A stretch of DNA of 64,000 nt. Origin: UBA4465 sp002292365. GTDB lineage: Bacteria > Bacteroidota > Bacteroidia > Cytophagales > Cyclobacteriaceae. The notes beneath the pieces were generated by a model that searched no databases, was not told the origin of the DNA, and saw only the letters and a program-made list of their open reading frames with translations. The position numbers were made by a program, and so were the translations under genes. Shown here one piece after another: positions 1 through 8,392 of this stretch. The stretch covers positions 744,001 through 808,000 of the forward strand of contig CALSQY010000004.1 of NCBI GenBank assembly GCA_943788615.1, given 5' to 3'. Numbering within the stretch: the first letter of the stretch is position 1; each line of letters starts with the position of its first letter.

Positions 1-516
1 GAAGAGGGATTCGCCCGCAACTTTAATTTCTAAGTTTTTAGATAAATTAAATTTCTTGAGTAGGGCTAAAACAGCAATTGGGTCAGTAGGTGAAATAAGG
101 GCCCCAAAAAGTAAACAATAGATAAAATCCATTTCAATCCCCAAAAATGGGAATACGTAAAACACCAAGGCGCCAACCACAAATGTGGAAATAAGAGTAC
201 CAAAAACTGCTAAAATAATAATAGGCACTTTTTCTTCTATCATGGTATTCAAATCCATCGACAACGCTCCTGCAAAAAGTAAAAAATTCAACATGATATC
301 TAGAAGGACCTCTTTAAATTCAAATTCCTCAATGATATGCTCTGCTCCTTGGGCTATGCCCGGAAATAAAATACCCACCAAAAGAACCAAAGCAGAACTG
401 ATCAAAGCAATCAGCATAAGTCCGATGGTAGACGGTAATTTTAAATATGCGATGTTGATAAGAGTGAAAGCAGCTGAGAGGACTAACAATAATGTGATTA
501 AATCAATAATACTCAT
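1..516 (-). CDS. Na+/H+ antiporter, CPA1/NhaP-like (3' end cut by window edge)
   Basis: The minus strand is open from an ATG at 516 to the left edge. It encodes about 172 residues of a strongly hydrophobic protein with at least four membrane segments. Its opening residues read MSIIDLITLLLVLSAAF. Further in are LDIMLNFLLFAGAL and the charged-small motif GALISPTDPIAVLALLKK, which is typical of cation:proton antiporters of the CPA1 family, where the Asp in the helix is part of the ion site. The likely role is exchange of Na+ for H+ across the inner membrane. The C-terminal part lies outside the window, so a regulatory tail cannot be judged. The gene is divergent from the peptidase at 637. The family call is firm; substrate and symbol are not. 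Confidence 0.85.
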   Translation of the reverse strand, partial: MSIIDLITLLLVLSAAFTLINIAYLKLPSTIGLMLIALISSALVLLVGILFPGIAQGAEHIIEEFEFKEVLLDIMLNFLLFAGALSMDLNTMIEEKVPIIILAVFGTLISTFVVGALVFYVFPFLGIEMDFIYCLLFGALISPTDPIAVLALLKKFNLSKNLEIKVAGESLF

Positions 517-636
517 AATAGGTTCATCAAAAGATAAGATTGAGTCTTTAAAATCCGAAAAGTAACTACAAAAAATTACAAAAAAAACTGTATACCCGTT
601 TAATTAAGTCTGAAATATTCGTTAATTCGTATTTAT

Positions 637-1950
637 ATGATAAAAAAACTCAAGAGTACCAAGCAAGCACATAAGAGAACAAAACTATTTTTTATAAAAA
701 TGATGCTGCTACCCTTACTTTTTTCATCCTGCCAATTGATTAACAAAATCAGCTTGAAAACCCATGTTAAAAGTATATCAAATGAAATTGAAAACCTACC
801 CAAATCTTTTACCGGTTTATCGGTATATGACCTTGATCAAAATAAATATTTAATAAAAATCAATGAAGATCACTACTTCACTCCCGCCTCGAATACCAAA
901 ATCCTTACACTCGCTGCTTATTTAAACCTTCATCTAACTAATGTTCCTTCCTTTTATTATCAAAAGATAGAAAATCAACTTCATTTAATCCCTTTGGGAG
1001 ATCCCACCTTCCTTCATCCAGAATTTGAGGAACAGCCTGGATATACTTGCTTAACTTCACTACTCTCTGACTCCTTAATATTACATCCTCCTCTCCATCC
1101 AATTTCACATTACGGACCCGGCTGGTCGTGGGATGATTATAATTATTATTTTCAATTAGAAAGATCTTGGATGCCCATTTTTGGAAATAGGGTCAATATC
1201 CAATCGAGCCTTGATGAAATTACTATTTCACCCAGTTTCTTTGCCCCTTTCGTAAATATTGACACTGATAAAAAACATCGCGATCGTGATTATAATATTT
1301 TTAATTATCCCATCGAATCCCTTTCTGAAAATAAAAATAATTACGTACCCTTCAAGGTCAATAATGAACTAATAAAAAAGTTGCTTATCGATACACTTCC
1401 AACAAATGTATTTTTAGGCCTTCCTGAAGCATTGGGTAAAGGCACCCTTATTCAAGGCCCTTTGGTAACTCCCATTCTTAAAAAAATGATGTTTAAAAGT
1501 GATAACTTTTTAGCAGAACAACTATTGATTAATGCACAAAGAGTACAAGGATATGAAACACAAAAAACGTATCTAAATTATTTAAAATCCTCGCTATTTG
1601 CCTCATTACCAGATTCCCTTATATGGGTAGATGGATCGGGATTGTCTGTATACAATATGAATACTCCCCAAAATTTAGTCAAAGTACTTGAAATCATCTT
1701 TCATATGATTACTTGGGATGAAATTATTGAACTATTTCCAAATAAATTCACTGATGGAAATCACGATAATTCTTTTGTTTATGCCAAAACAGGTACCTTA
1801 AGACATAATCAAGCGCTCAGTGGTTATTTGATCACCCAATCGGGTCGAAAATTGGCTTTCAGTTTTATGAGCAATCACTACACAGTGCCCCCGTCGCAAA
1901 TAAGAGCTCAAACAAAAAAAATATTACTCCATATCAGAGATGCTTATTGA
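637..1950 (+). CDS. dacB: D-alanyl-D-alanine carboxypeptidase/endopeptidase, PBP4 (S13) family
   Basis: This is a periplasmic serine peptidase acting on peptidoglycan stem peptides. The N-terminus has a basic stretch, a hydrophobic core and a lipobox-like LLFSSC, suggesting a lipoprotein anchored in the envelope. The penicillin-binding motifs are visible. SNTK near residue 87 is the SxxK nucleophile motif (context FTPASNTKILTLAAYL). SGLS near residue 333 (context VDGSGLSVYN) is the SxN-equivalent region, and KTG lies in YAKTGTLRH near residue 383. At 437 residues it is close to the usual 430-500 of the family. The domain inserted between SxxK and SxN is present but short. It stands alone, 134 bases before the next gene. 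The family is certain; whether it is carboxypeptidase or endopeptidase is not. Confidence 0.88.
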   Translation: MIKKLKSTKQAHKRTKLFFIKMMLLPLLFSSCQLINKISLKTHVKSISNEIENLPKSFTGLSVYDLDQNKYLIKINEDHYFTPASNTKILTLAAYLNLHLTNVPSFYYQKIENQLHLIPLGDPTFLHPEFEEQPGYTCLTSLLSDSLILHPPLHPISHYGPGWSWDDYNYYFQLERSWMPIFGNRVNIQSSLDEITISPSFFAPFVNIDTDKKHRDRDYNIFNYPIESLSENKNNYVPFKVNNELIKKLLIDTLPTNVFLGLPEALGKGTLIQGPLVTPILKKMMFKSDNFLAEQLLINAQRVQGYETQKTYLNYLKSSLFASLPDSLIWVDGSGLSVYNMNTPQNLVKVLEIIFHMITWDEIIELFPNKFTDGNHDNSFVYAKTGTLRHNQALSGYLITQSGRKLAFSFMSNHYTVPPSQIRAQTKKILLHIRDAY

Positions 1951-2084
1951 TCGATCCACCAAACAAAATATTGACCTTTGATAACTTTTCTCAACCCTTA
2001 CCCATTTATAACTTCTCATTTAATCTCAATTTTATTAAACTTAATGGAAAGATTCCTTTTGCACCATTCATTAAAATATAAATT

Positions 2085-5000
2085 ATGAAAATACTTAAAC
2101 CCCTGATGCTATGTGTGTTTACTTTCATCTTTATTTTTACAGAATCCTTAGCTCAGAAAAGAAAAAAAACGAATCAAACGGATCCCACGCTCAGCTTTTC
2201 AAGTAACTTATATGAGGGCCTTGAGTGGAGAAACATCGGCCCTTTCAGAGGAGGCAGATCTGCAGCTGTTACGGGGGTTTCGGGCCAACCTAACTTATTC
2301 TATTTTGGTTCAAGTGGAGGCGGCATTTGGAAAACGAATGATGCCGGAAACAGTTGGGAAAATCTAAGTGATGATTATTTTGGAGGATCTGTGGGTGCTA
2401 TCGCGGTAAGCGACTGGGATCCTAATGTTATTTACGCAGGTGGTGGTGAGGTCACCGTGCGTGGTAATGTTTCCTCGGGTTATGGTATTTGGAAGTCCTT
2501 GGACGGAGGTAAAACCTGGGAAAATAAAGGTTTGCCAGATTCATACCACGTAGTGAGAATCAAAATACATCCCAAAAATCCCGATCTTGTCTACGCTGCG
2601 GTGATGGGAAATCTTTATAAGCCAACAACCAATCGAGGCGTTTACAGATCAAAGGATGGGGGTGATCATTGGGAAAAAGTTCTATTTGCCAACGAAAATG
2701 CAGGAGCTGTAGAATTGGTCATGGACCCCAACAATCCTCGGGTACTTTATGCTTCAACTTGGCGAATCAGAAGAACACCTTACAGTCTAGAAAGTGGTGG
2801 CACCGGTTCTGCACTTTGGAAAAGTACGGACGGGGGTGACCATTGGACGAATATTTCAAATAATCAAGGATTACCAAAAGGAACTTGGGGTATTTCTGGC
2901 GTGACCGTATCACCCATTAATTCTGATCGGCTGTGGGCCTTAATAGAAAACAAGGAAGGTGGCGTATTCAGATCTGATGATGCCGGTCTCACCTGGATAA
3001 AAACGAACTCAGAACGGAAGTTAAGACAACGCGCATGGTATTATTCCAAAATATTTGCAGATACCCAGGATGAAGATCGTATCTATGTCATGAATGTCCG
3101 CTATCATAGGTCAAAAGATGGTGGAAAGACCTTTGAAACTTATAATGCCCCTCATGGTGATCATCATGACCTTTGGATTGCACCTGAGGATAATCAACGA
3201 TTAATCATCGGTGATGATGGCGGTGCCCAAATTTCCTATGATGGAGGTGAAAATTGGAGTACTTATCAAAATCAGCCGACTGCACAGTTTTATCGCGTGA
3301 CTACTGATAATTCTTTCCCTTATAAGATTTATGGGGCGCAGCAAGACAACTCAACCGTGAGAATTGATCACAGAACTGACGGTAGGTACATAGGCCAAAG
3401 TGATTGGGAATCCACCGCTGGTGGAGAAAGTGCCCATATCGCCATTGATCCAGAAAACAACAATATTGTTTACGGCGGAAGTTACGGAGGCTATTTAACA
3501 CGTGTAAATCACAAAACTTCTGAAGAAAGGGGCATTAACGTTTGGCCGGATAACCCTATGGGTCACGGAGCAGAAGGAATGAAGTACCGTTTTCAATGGA
3601 ATTTCCCCATCTTTTTCTCTCCCCACAATACAAAAAGATTGTATGCTGCGTCTAATGTACTGCACCTGACCATGGATGAAGGGCAGTCATGGGAAATCAT
3701 CAGTCCTGATTTGACCAGAAATGATCCAACAAAACTCGGATCTTCGGGTGGACCCATAACCCAAGACAATACCAGTGTTGAATACTATTGTACCATCTTC
3801 GCTGCAACTGAATCTTACCATGAGGAAGGCGTCATTTGGACTGGTAGTGATGATGGTTTGATTCACATCACTCGAAACGCTGGTGAAAATTGGAAGAATG
3901 TCACCCCCCCCAATATGCCCGAATGGATGATGATCAACAGTATTGAAATCAATCCCTTCGAAAAAGGAGGTGTTTATGTGGCCGGCACCAAATATAAATT
4001 AGGAGATTTCAAGCCTTATTTATATATGACCACTGACTATGGTGCCACTTGGAAAGAAATCACGAAGGGTATTGCCAATAATCATTTTACACGTGTGGTC
4101 AGGGCAGATCCAGAAAGAAAAGGCTTGCTCTATGCTGGAACCGAAACGGGTATGTATATTTCATTTGATAACGGTAGCAGTTGGACGCCTTTTCAACAAA
4201 ATTTGCCCATAGTCCCGATTACAGATCTCGCTATTAAAGACAATAACCTTATTGCCGCTACTCAGGGAAGAAGTTTTTGGATCATTGATGATCTTACCGT
4301 ATTACATCAATTGAATCCAGCTCTCGAGCAAAAAGCCTTTCATCTTTATAAACCTATGAACGCTTATCGAATGGGGGGTGGTAATGGACAAACCTCTAAA
4401 ACTGAAGGAACCAATCATCCCGGCGGCGTGCTCGTTCATTATTTTGTTGAAGATACCGCCCAATCAGACACCATCCGTATTTCCTTTAAGGAGATGAATG
4501 GCGAATTAATCAAAACCTACAGTACCCATTTTGATGAAAAAGCCAATGAGTCCAAACTGAATGCTAAGCCCGGTTTAAATCAATTCAGTTGGGACATGAG
4601 ATATGAGGGTGCCAAAACGTTTCCCGGTATGATCCTATGGTCTGCTGCCACTTCAGGTCCAAAGGCAATTCCTGGTAACTATCAAGTTGAGTTAATAATA
4701 AATAATGAGGTGATGCAAAGACAATTTGAGATTACAGCAGATCCTCGTAAAAGTGCAAGTCAGGCAGATTTAAAGGCACAATTTGATTTTCTAATAAAAG
4801 TGAGAGATAAGTTAAGTGCCGCCAACCAAGGAGTCATAGATATCAGAGCGATCGAACCTCAGATAAGTGACCTCTCAGCTAAAATAGATACACAACATGA
4901 GGACATAAAAAAGTTGATCTCAAAAATAACTACTGATCTCAAACGCATAGAAGAAAATCTCTATCAAACTCAAAATGAAAGTAGTCAAGATCCCCTTAAT

Positions 5001-5216
5001 TTTCCTATAAGACTTAACAATAAAGTGGGATATCTAGGATCAATTATGGGAGTTGGCGATAATAAACCTACAGATCAGGCCTTGAAATTTTTTGAGGAAG
5101 TTGGTGCTGAAATAGATGCTGAGCTGGCACAGCTTGAAAAAATCAAGACAGAAGACTTAGACGCACTCAATAAAATGATTAACAACCAAAAAATTAAGGC
5201 CATAAAAATTAATTAA
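2085..5216 (+). CDS. Secreted VPS10/BNR-repeat glycosyl hydrolase-like protein
   Basis: A 1043-residue exported protein whose signal peptide ends TESLAQ near residue 24. Residues about 50-730 form a multi-bladed propeller with many Asp-box/BNR repeats of the form S-x-D-x-G-x-x-W: SLDGGKTW, SKDGGDHW, STDGGDHW, SDDAGLTW, SYDGGENW, TTDYGATW and SFDNGSSW. This matches Bacteroidota proteins named sortilin/VPS10-domain or exo-sialidase-like. After residue 760 comes a beta-sandwich-like region, then a helical, probably coiled-coil tail (about 880-1043). No type IX secretion C-terminal domain is visible, so it is probably periplasmic or surface-bound by other means. The Asp-box itself is structural and does not prove glycosidase activity. 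The substrate is unknown. It is monocistronic or co-transcribed with the following oxidase, 44 bases away. Confidence 0.85.
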   Translation: MKILKPLMLCVFTFIFIFTESLAQKRKKTNQTDPTLSFSSNLYEGLEWRNIGPFRGGRSAAVTGVSGQPNLFYFGSSGGGIWKTNDAGNSWENLSDDYFGGSVGAIAVSDWDPNVIYAGGGEVTVRGNVSSGYGIWKSLDGGKTWENKGLPDSYHVVRIKIHPKNPDLVYAAVMGNLYKPTTNRGVYRSKDGGDHWEKVLFANENAGAVELVMDPNNPRVLYASTWRIRRTPYSLESGGTGSALWKSTDGGDHWTNISNNQGLPKGTWGISGVTVSPINSDRLWALIENKEGGVFRSDDAGLTWIKTNSERKLRQRAWYYSKIFADTQDEDRIYVMNVRYHRSKDGGKTFETYNAPHGDHHDLWIAPEDNQRLIIGDDGGAQISYDGGENWSTYQNQPTAQFYRVTTDNSFPYKIYGAQQDNSTVRIDHRTDGRYIGQSDWESTAGGESAHIAIDPENNNIVYGGSYGGYLTRVNHKTSEERGINVWPDNPMGHGAEGMKYRFQWNFPIFFSPHNTKRLYAASNVLHLTMDEGQSWEIISPDLTRNDPTKLGSSGGPITQDNTSVEYYCTIFAATESYHEEGVIWTGSDDGLIHITRNAGENWKNVTPPNMPEWMMINSIEINPFEKGGVYVAGTKYKLGDFKPYLYMTTDYGATWKEITKGIANNHFTRVVRADPERKGLLYAGTETGMYISFDNGSSWTPFQQNLPIVPITDLAIKDNNLIAATQGRSFWIIDDLTVLHQLNPALEQKAFHLYKPMNAYRMGGGNGQTSKTEGTNHPGGVLVHYFVEDTAQSDTIRISFKEMNGELIKTYSTHFDEKANESKLNAKPGLNQFSWDMRYEGAKTFPGMILWSAATSGPKAIPGNYQVELIINNEVMQRQFEITADPRKSASQADLKAQFDFLIKVRDKLSAANQGVIDIRAIEPQISDLSAKIDTQHEDIKKLISKITTDLKRIEENLYQTQNESSQDPLNFPIRLNNKVGYLGSIMGVGDNKPTDQALKFFEEVGAEIDAELAQLEKIKTEDLDALNKMINNQKIKAIKIN

Positions 5217-5230
5217 TCAAAAACAATCAA

Positions 5231-5238
5231 TAGTTTTG
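5231..5238 (+). promoter_or_regulatory. Candidate -7 box upstream of L-2-hydroxyglutarate oxidase gene
   Basis: TAGTTTTG matches the Bacteroidota -7 consensus TAnnTTTG exactly and lies 22 bases before the ATG at 5261. No good TTTG -33 element is seen 19 bases upstream, so the call rests on the -7 box and its position. Confidence 0.4.
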
Positions 5239-5260
5239 CAGCTTCAATAAAACTGAGTTT

Positions 5261-6472
5261 ATGCTTGATGTTGTGATTATTGGTGGGGGTATTGTGGGAC
5301 TAGCAACTGCCCTAAATCTTAAGCGTGCTAACCCAAAACTTAAGGTAGCTGTTTTAGAAAAAGAAAATAAACTAGCCGCCCACCAAACAGGTCATAACTC
5401 AGGTGTCATTCACTCGGGACTTTATTATAAGCCCGGGAGTTTCAAGGCTAAAAACTGTCTTGACGGCTACCATGCCTTAGTTAAGTTTTGTAAGGAAGAA
5501 GAAATTCCTTTTGATCTTTGTGGCAAGGTAATTGTGGCCACTCGTGAAGATCAATTACCGGCCTTAAAAATACTGCATGAGCGCGGACAACAAAATGGAT
5601 TGAAAAATTTACGCTTGTTAAATGCCTCTGAATTACAAGAAATTGAACCTCATGTCAAAGGGATCAAAGGAATTTATGTGCCCCAAACAGGTATCGTTGA
5701 TTACCGCATCGTTGCAGAAAAATATGCAGAAAAATTTCAAGCTCTGGGGGGAAATATTTTTCTTGAAAACAAAGTTAAAGAGATTGATGAAACCTCCAAT
5801 TCCCTAGAAATAACTACTAATGAGCAAAACCTGTCCACGCGACAAATTGTGAATTGCACAGGTTTACAGTCCGATCTTGTGGCGCGTCTTACTGGCATCA
5901 AAATCAATTATAAAATTATCCCATTCAGGGGAGAATACTACAAGCTCAAAGAAGAAAAAGAATACCTTGTTAAACATCTAATCTATCCCGTTCCCAATCC
6001 AAACTTCCCTTTTCTTGGTGTTCATTTCACTAGAATGGCGCGGGGAGGCATAGAAGCAGGACCTAATGCTGTCTTGGCATTTCGAAGGGAAGGCTATAAA
6101 AAATCTGATATTCACTTGGGTGAGTTGGTCAATTTTTTGACTTATCCAGGATTTCGTAAAGTTGCCGCCAAGTATTGGAAAACAGGATTAAGTGAAATGT
6201 ATCGGTCCTTTTCTAAAAAATCTTTCACCAAGGCATTACAAGAACTCATACCTGAAATTCAAGAAAATGATCTCATCGTTGGAGGATCTGGAGTGCGCGC
6301 ACAAGCATGTGACAAAGATGGAGGTTTGATCGATGATTTTTTGATTATGGAAGGAGAAAAATTTATCAATGTAGGCAACGCCCCTTCTCCGGCCGCAACG
6401 GCATCACTAGCCATTGGAGATCATATTGCCCAATTGATATTAAAAAAACATAATTTACCTCACAATAAATAA
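5261..6472 (+). CDS. lhgO: L-2-hydroxyglutarate oxidase (LhgO/YgaF family)
   Basis: An FAD-dependent oxidoreductase that converts L-2-hydroxyglutarate to 2-oxoglutarate and passes electrons to the membrane quinone pool in characterised homologues. The N-terminal dinucleotide fold is plain: GGGIVGLATALNL at residues 8-20, then the acidic end of strand 2 (VLEKE). The family signature GHNSGVIHSGLYY follows near residue 44. The C-terminus carries the second FAD-contact segment GGSGVRAQACDKDG (about 341-354) and GNAPSPAATASLAIG. Its 403 residues match the family length of about 400. It is cytosolic, with peripheral membrane association likely. A rhodanese gene follows after 52 bases on the same strand. 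The job is probably metabolite repair of promiscuous TCA-cycle enzyme products. Confidence 0.92.
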   Translation: MLDVVIIGGGIVGLATALNLKRANPKLKVAVLEKENKLAAHQTGHNSGVIHSGLYYKPGSFKAKNCLDGYHALVKFCKEEEIPFDLCGKVIVATREDQLPALKILHERGQQNGLKNLRLLNASELQEIEPHVKGIKGIYVPQTGIVDYRIVAEKYAEKFQALGGNIFLENKVKEIDETSNSLEITTNEQNLSTRQIVNCTGLQSDLVARLTGIKINYKIIPFRGEYYKLKEEKEYLVKHLIYPVPNPNFPFLGVHFTRMARGGIEAGPNAVLAFRREGYKKSDIHLGELVNFLTYPGFRKVAAKYWKTGLSEMYRSFSKKSFTKALQELIPEIQENDLIVGGSGVRAQACDKDGGLIDDFLIMEGEKFINVGNAPSPAATASLAIGDHIAQLILKKHNLPHNK

Positions 6473-6524
6473 AAAATTGATAGTTCTAATTAAAAAAATA
6501 TCACTCCAATGATCAACCAAAGAT

Positions 6525-6848
6525 ATGCATCAAATACAAAGTATCAGTGTTCAAGAACTTGCCAAAATGCGTAAAGAGAAAATAGCTCATCAATTGATCG
6601 ACGTTCGGGAAGTTCACGAATTTGAATTCTGTCATATAGAGGGTCTATTGATTCCATTGAGTGAAATTGAGTCTAGGTCTGCAGAAATCAATAGAAATCA
6701 GAAGGTCGTGGTTCAATGCCGTAGTGGTCAACGCAGTGCCACCGCCATCGGATTACTTGAACAACAAGGCTTTACCAATTTATACAATCTGACAGGCGGT
6801 ATATTGGCCTGGTCCGATGAAATAGACCCTAATATTCCAAAATATTAA
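6525..6848 (+). CDS. Single-domain rhodanese-like sulfurtransferase
   Basis: A 107-residue cytosolic protein made of one rhodanese domain. The active-site loop CRSGQR begins at Cys65, whose thiol carries the persulfide in the family. The upstream LIDVREVHEFEFCHIEG stretch is the conserved strand-turn with the Asp-Val-Arg motif. The C-terminal NLTGGILAW is also diagnostic. The domain resembles GlpE and PspE but has no signal peptide, so it acts in the cytosol. The sulfur acceptor cannot be told from the sequence. It sits 12 bases before msrB and probably shares its message, which would pair a sulfur-relay protein with a methionine-repair enzyme. Confidence 0.9.
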   Translation: MHQIQSISVQELAKMRKEKIAHQLIDVREVHEFEFCHIEGLLIPLSEIESRSAEINRNQKVVVQCRSGQRSATAIGLLEQQGFTNLYNLTGGILAWSDEIDPNIPKY

Positions 6849-6860
6849 AACATCACAATT

Positions 6861-7367
6861 ATGCCCAATAAATTGATAAATAGAATCATCCCCCTTTTAC
6901 CTTTGTTTGTATGTCTAATTTCTTGTTCTCAGGCCCAAGAAGTAAAGTCAAATAAGTCAGTAGATCCTGAATGGAACCTTACTGAATCCGAATGGAAAAA
7001 TAGACTTACTGAACTTGAATATTATGTGCTGAGAGAAAAAGGTACTGAGCCCGCTTTTTCAGGAATCCATTGGGACAACAAAGAAACAGGTATCTATCGA
7101 TGCAAAGCTTGTCAACTGGCCTTGTTTAACTCCGATACAAAATATAAATCAGGTACGGGGTGGCCCAGCTTTTGGGAGCCTATCAACACGAAAAATGTAG
7201 CAGAAGAAAAAGACTTTGAGCTAGGTATGATCCGTACAGAAGTAGTTTGCTCAAGATGCGGTGGTCATTTGGGTCATGTTTTTCCGGATGGCCCCAAACC
7301 CACAGGTCTTAGATATTGCTTAAATTCTACTGCACTCGACTTCGAAATAGAAAAAATTAAGAAATAA
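6861..7367 (+). CDS. msrB: Peptide-methionine (R)-S-oxide reductase, lipoprotein form
   Basis: It reduces the R isomer of methionine sulfoxide in damaged proteins. The catalytic Cys153 lies in RYCLNSTALDF. The structural zinc site is complete: Cys81-x-x-Cys84 (CKAC) and Cys130-x-x-Cys133 (CSRC). The conserved stretch SGTGWPSFWEP (about 97-107) and HLGHVFPDGP (about 136-145) confirm MsrB. The first 22 residues form a lipoprotein signal peptide ending LISC, so the enzyme is exported and likely tethered in the periplasm, unlike the cytosolic form of many bacteria. Length is 168 residues including the leader. Its last 11 bases overlap the convergent YheT-like gene. Confidence 0.93.
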   Translation: MPNKLINRIIPLLPLFVCLISCSQAQEVKSNKSVDPEWNLTESEWKNRLTELEYYVLREKGTEPAFSGIHWDNKETGIYRCKACQLALFNSDTKYKSGTGWPSFWEPINTKNVAEEKDFELGMIRTEVVCSRCGGHLGHVFPDGPKPTGLRYCLNSTALDFEIEKIKK

Positions 7368-8331
7368 GCAGTACCTCCTTCATAAAATAGGCTCCGCGGG
7401 TTTCCATCCAACTGTAGTCTTTATTTTGGTAACTGAAGCCTACATGTCCTCCTTTTAAAGGTGTTTGTAAATAAAATAATTTGTTTTGCTTTGCCTCTTC
7501 TTTTGGATAACATTTTGTCCCTAGTAACGGATCATTTAACGCATTTCCCACAAAAACAGGTACTGATAAAGAGGATAAAAATTGATCACAAGTAGCCTTT
7601 TCATAAAAAACATCTAAGCTGGGAAAGTCATAAAGAGGTAACGTATACTTATAATGAAAGTCATCAAAAGTTTTGATCTGATCAATGCCTTCAATATCTA
7701 AAATACCAGGATAATACTTCGCCTTTATTCTAACTTTTTTTATCAATTTTTTCAAAAATCGTTGGGTATAAAATCTATTTGCTCGTTTGTTCAATTGATC
7801 ACCACTGTCCTTTAAATTAAGTGGTACTGAATAGGTCACTGCTCCTTTTATTCTAGGGTCTAGGGTTCTCCCCTCCCCTAAATATTTTATCGACAGACTT
7901 CCTCCCATGCTGTAACCAAACAATACCGCTTTACTGTATTTATCTGACAGTGCCTCCAAAATAACCTCATTCAAGTCATTGGTATCACCATGATGGTAAA
8001 ACTTAGACAACCGATTGATTTCACCGCTACAGGAGCGACAATTCCAAGCCAAGACATCCCATCCAAGATCATGAAAATATTTGGCAGTTCTGCGTACGTA
8101 ATGCCGTTCTGAATTTCCTTCTAATCCATGGGTAATGATCAAAAGCCGATCATAATTATTCTTAAGCAACCAATCTAAATCAATGAAATCCCCATCTTTG
8201 AGTTCGAGTCGCTGCCGTTCATAATTTACGATCGGCGCCTTACGAAAAAGTGAAGGGATGATCGTTTCTAGATGCCCATTGAGCAGCATAAAAGGAGTCT
8301 CATTATAGCTGTTTGAGGTTAAAAAAGGCAT
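7357..8331 (-). CDS. Alpha/beta-hydrolase, YheT family
   Basis: A 324-residue cytosolic alpha/beta-hydrolase. The nucleophile elbow is GYSMGG with Ser141. The oxyanion-side motif THGLEGNSERHYVR (about 68-81) and WNCRSCSGEINR (about 97-108) are hallmarks of the YheT/EMB8 branch, which acts on acyl esters in the few studied members. The late GNALNDPLL and GGHVGF regions supply the acid Asp and catalytic His. The physiological substrate is unknown. It is convergent with msrB and overlaps its 3' end by 11 bases. The broken pckA gene lies about 60 bases upstream on the same strand. The family call is secure. Confidence 0.88.
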   Translation of the reverse strand: MPFLTSNSYNETPFMLLNGHLETIIPSLFRKAPIVNYERQRLELKDGDFIDLDWLLKNNYDRLLIITHGLEGNSERHYVRRTAKYFHDLGWDVLAWNCRSCSGEINRLSKFYHHGDTNDLNEVILEALSDKYSKAVLFGYSMGGSLSIKYLGEGRTLDPRIKGAVTYSVPLNLKDSGDQLNKRANRFYTQRFLKKLIKKVRIKAKYYPGILDIEGIDQIKTFDDFHYKYTLPLYDFPSLDVFYEKATCDQFLSSLSVPVFVGNALNDPLLGTKCYPKEEAKQNKLFYLQTPLKGGHVGFSYQNKDYSWMETRGAYFMKEVLLIS

Positions 8332-8392
8332 TTGTAAAATAGAGATGAGTGATCATTAACAAAATAAAGACCTAACCGTTCAAATATCAAAT

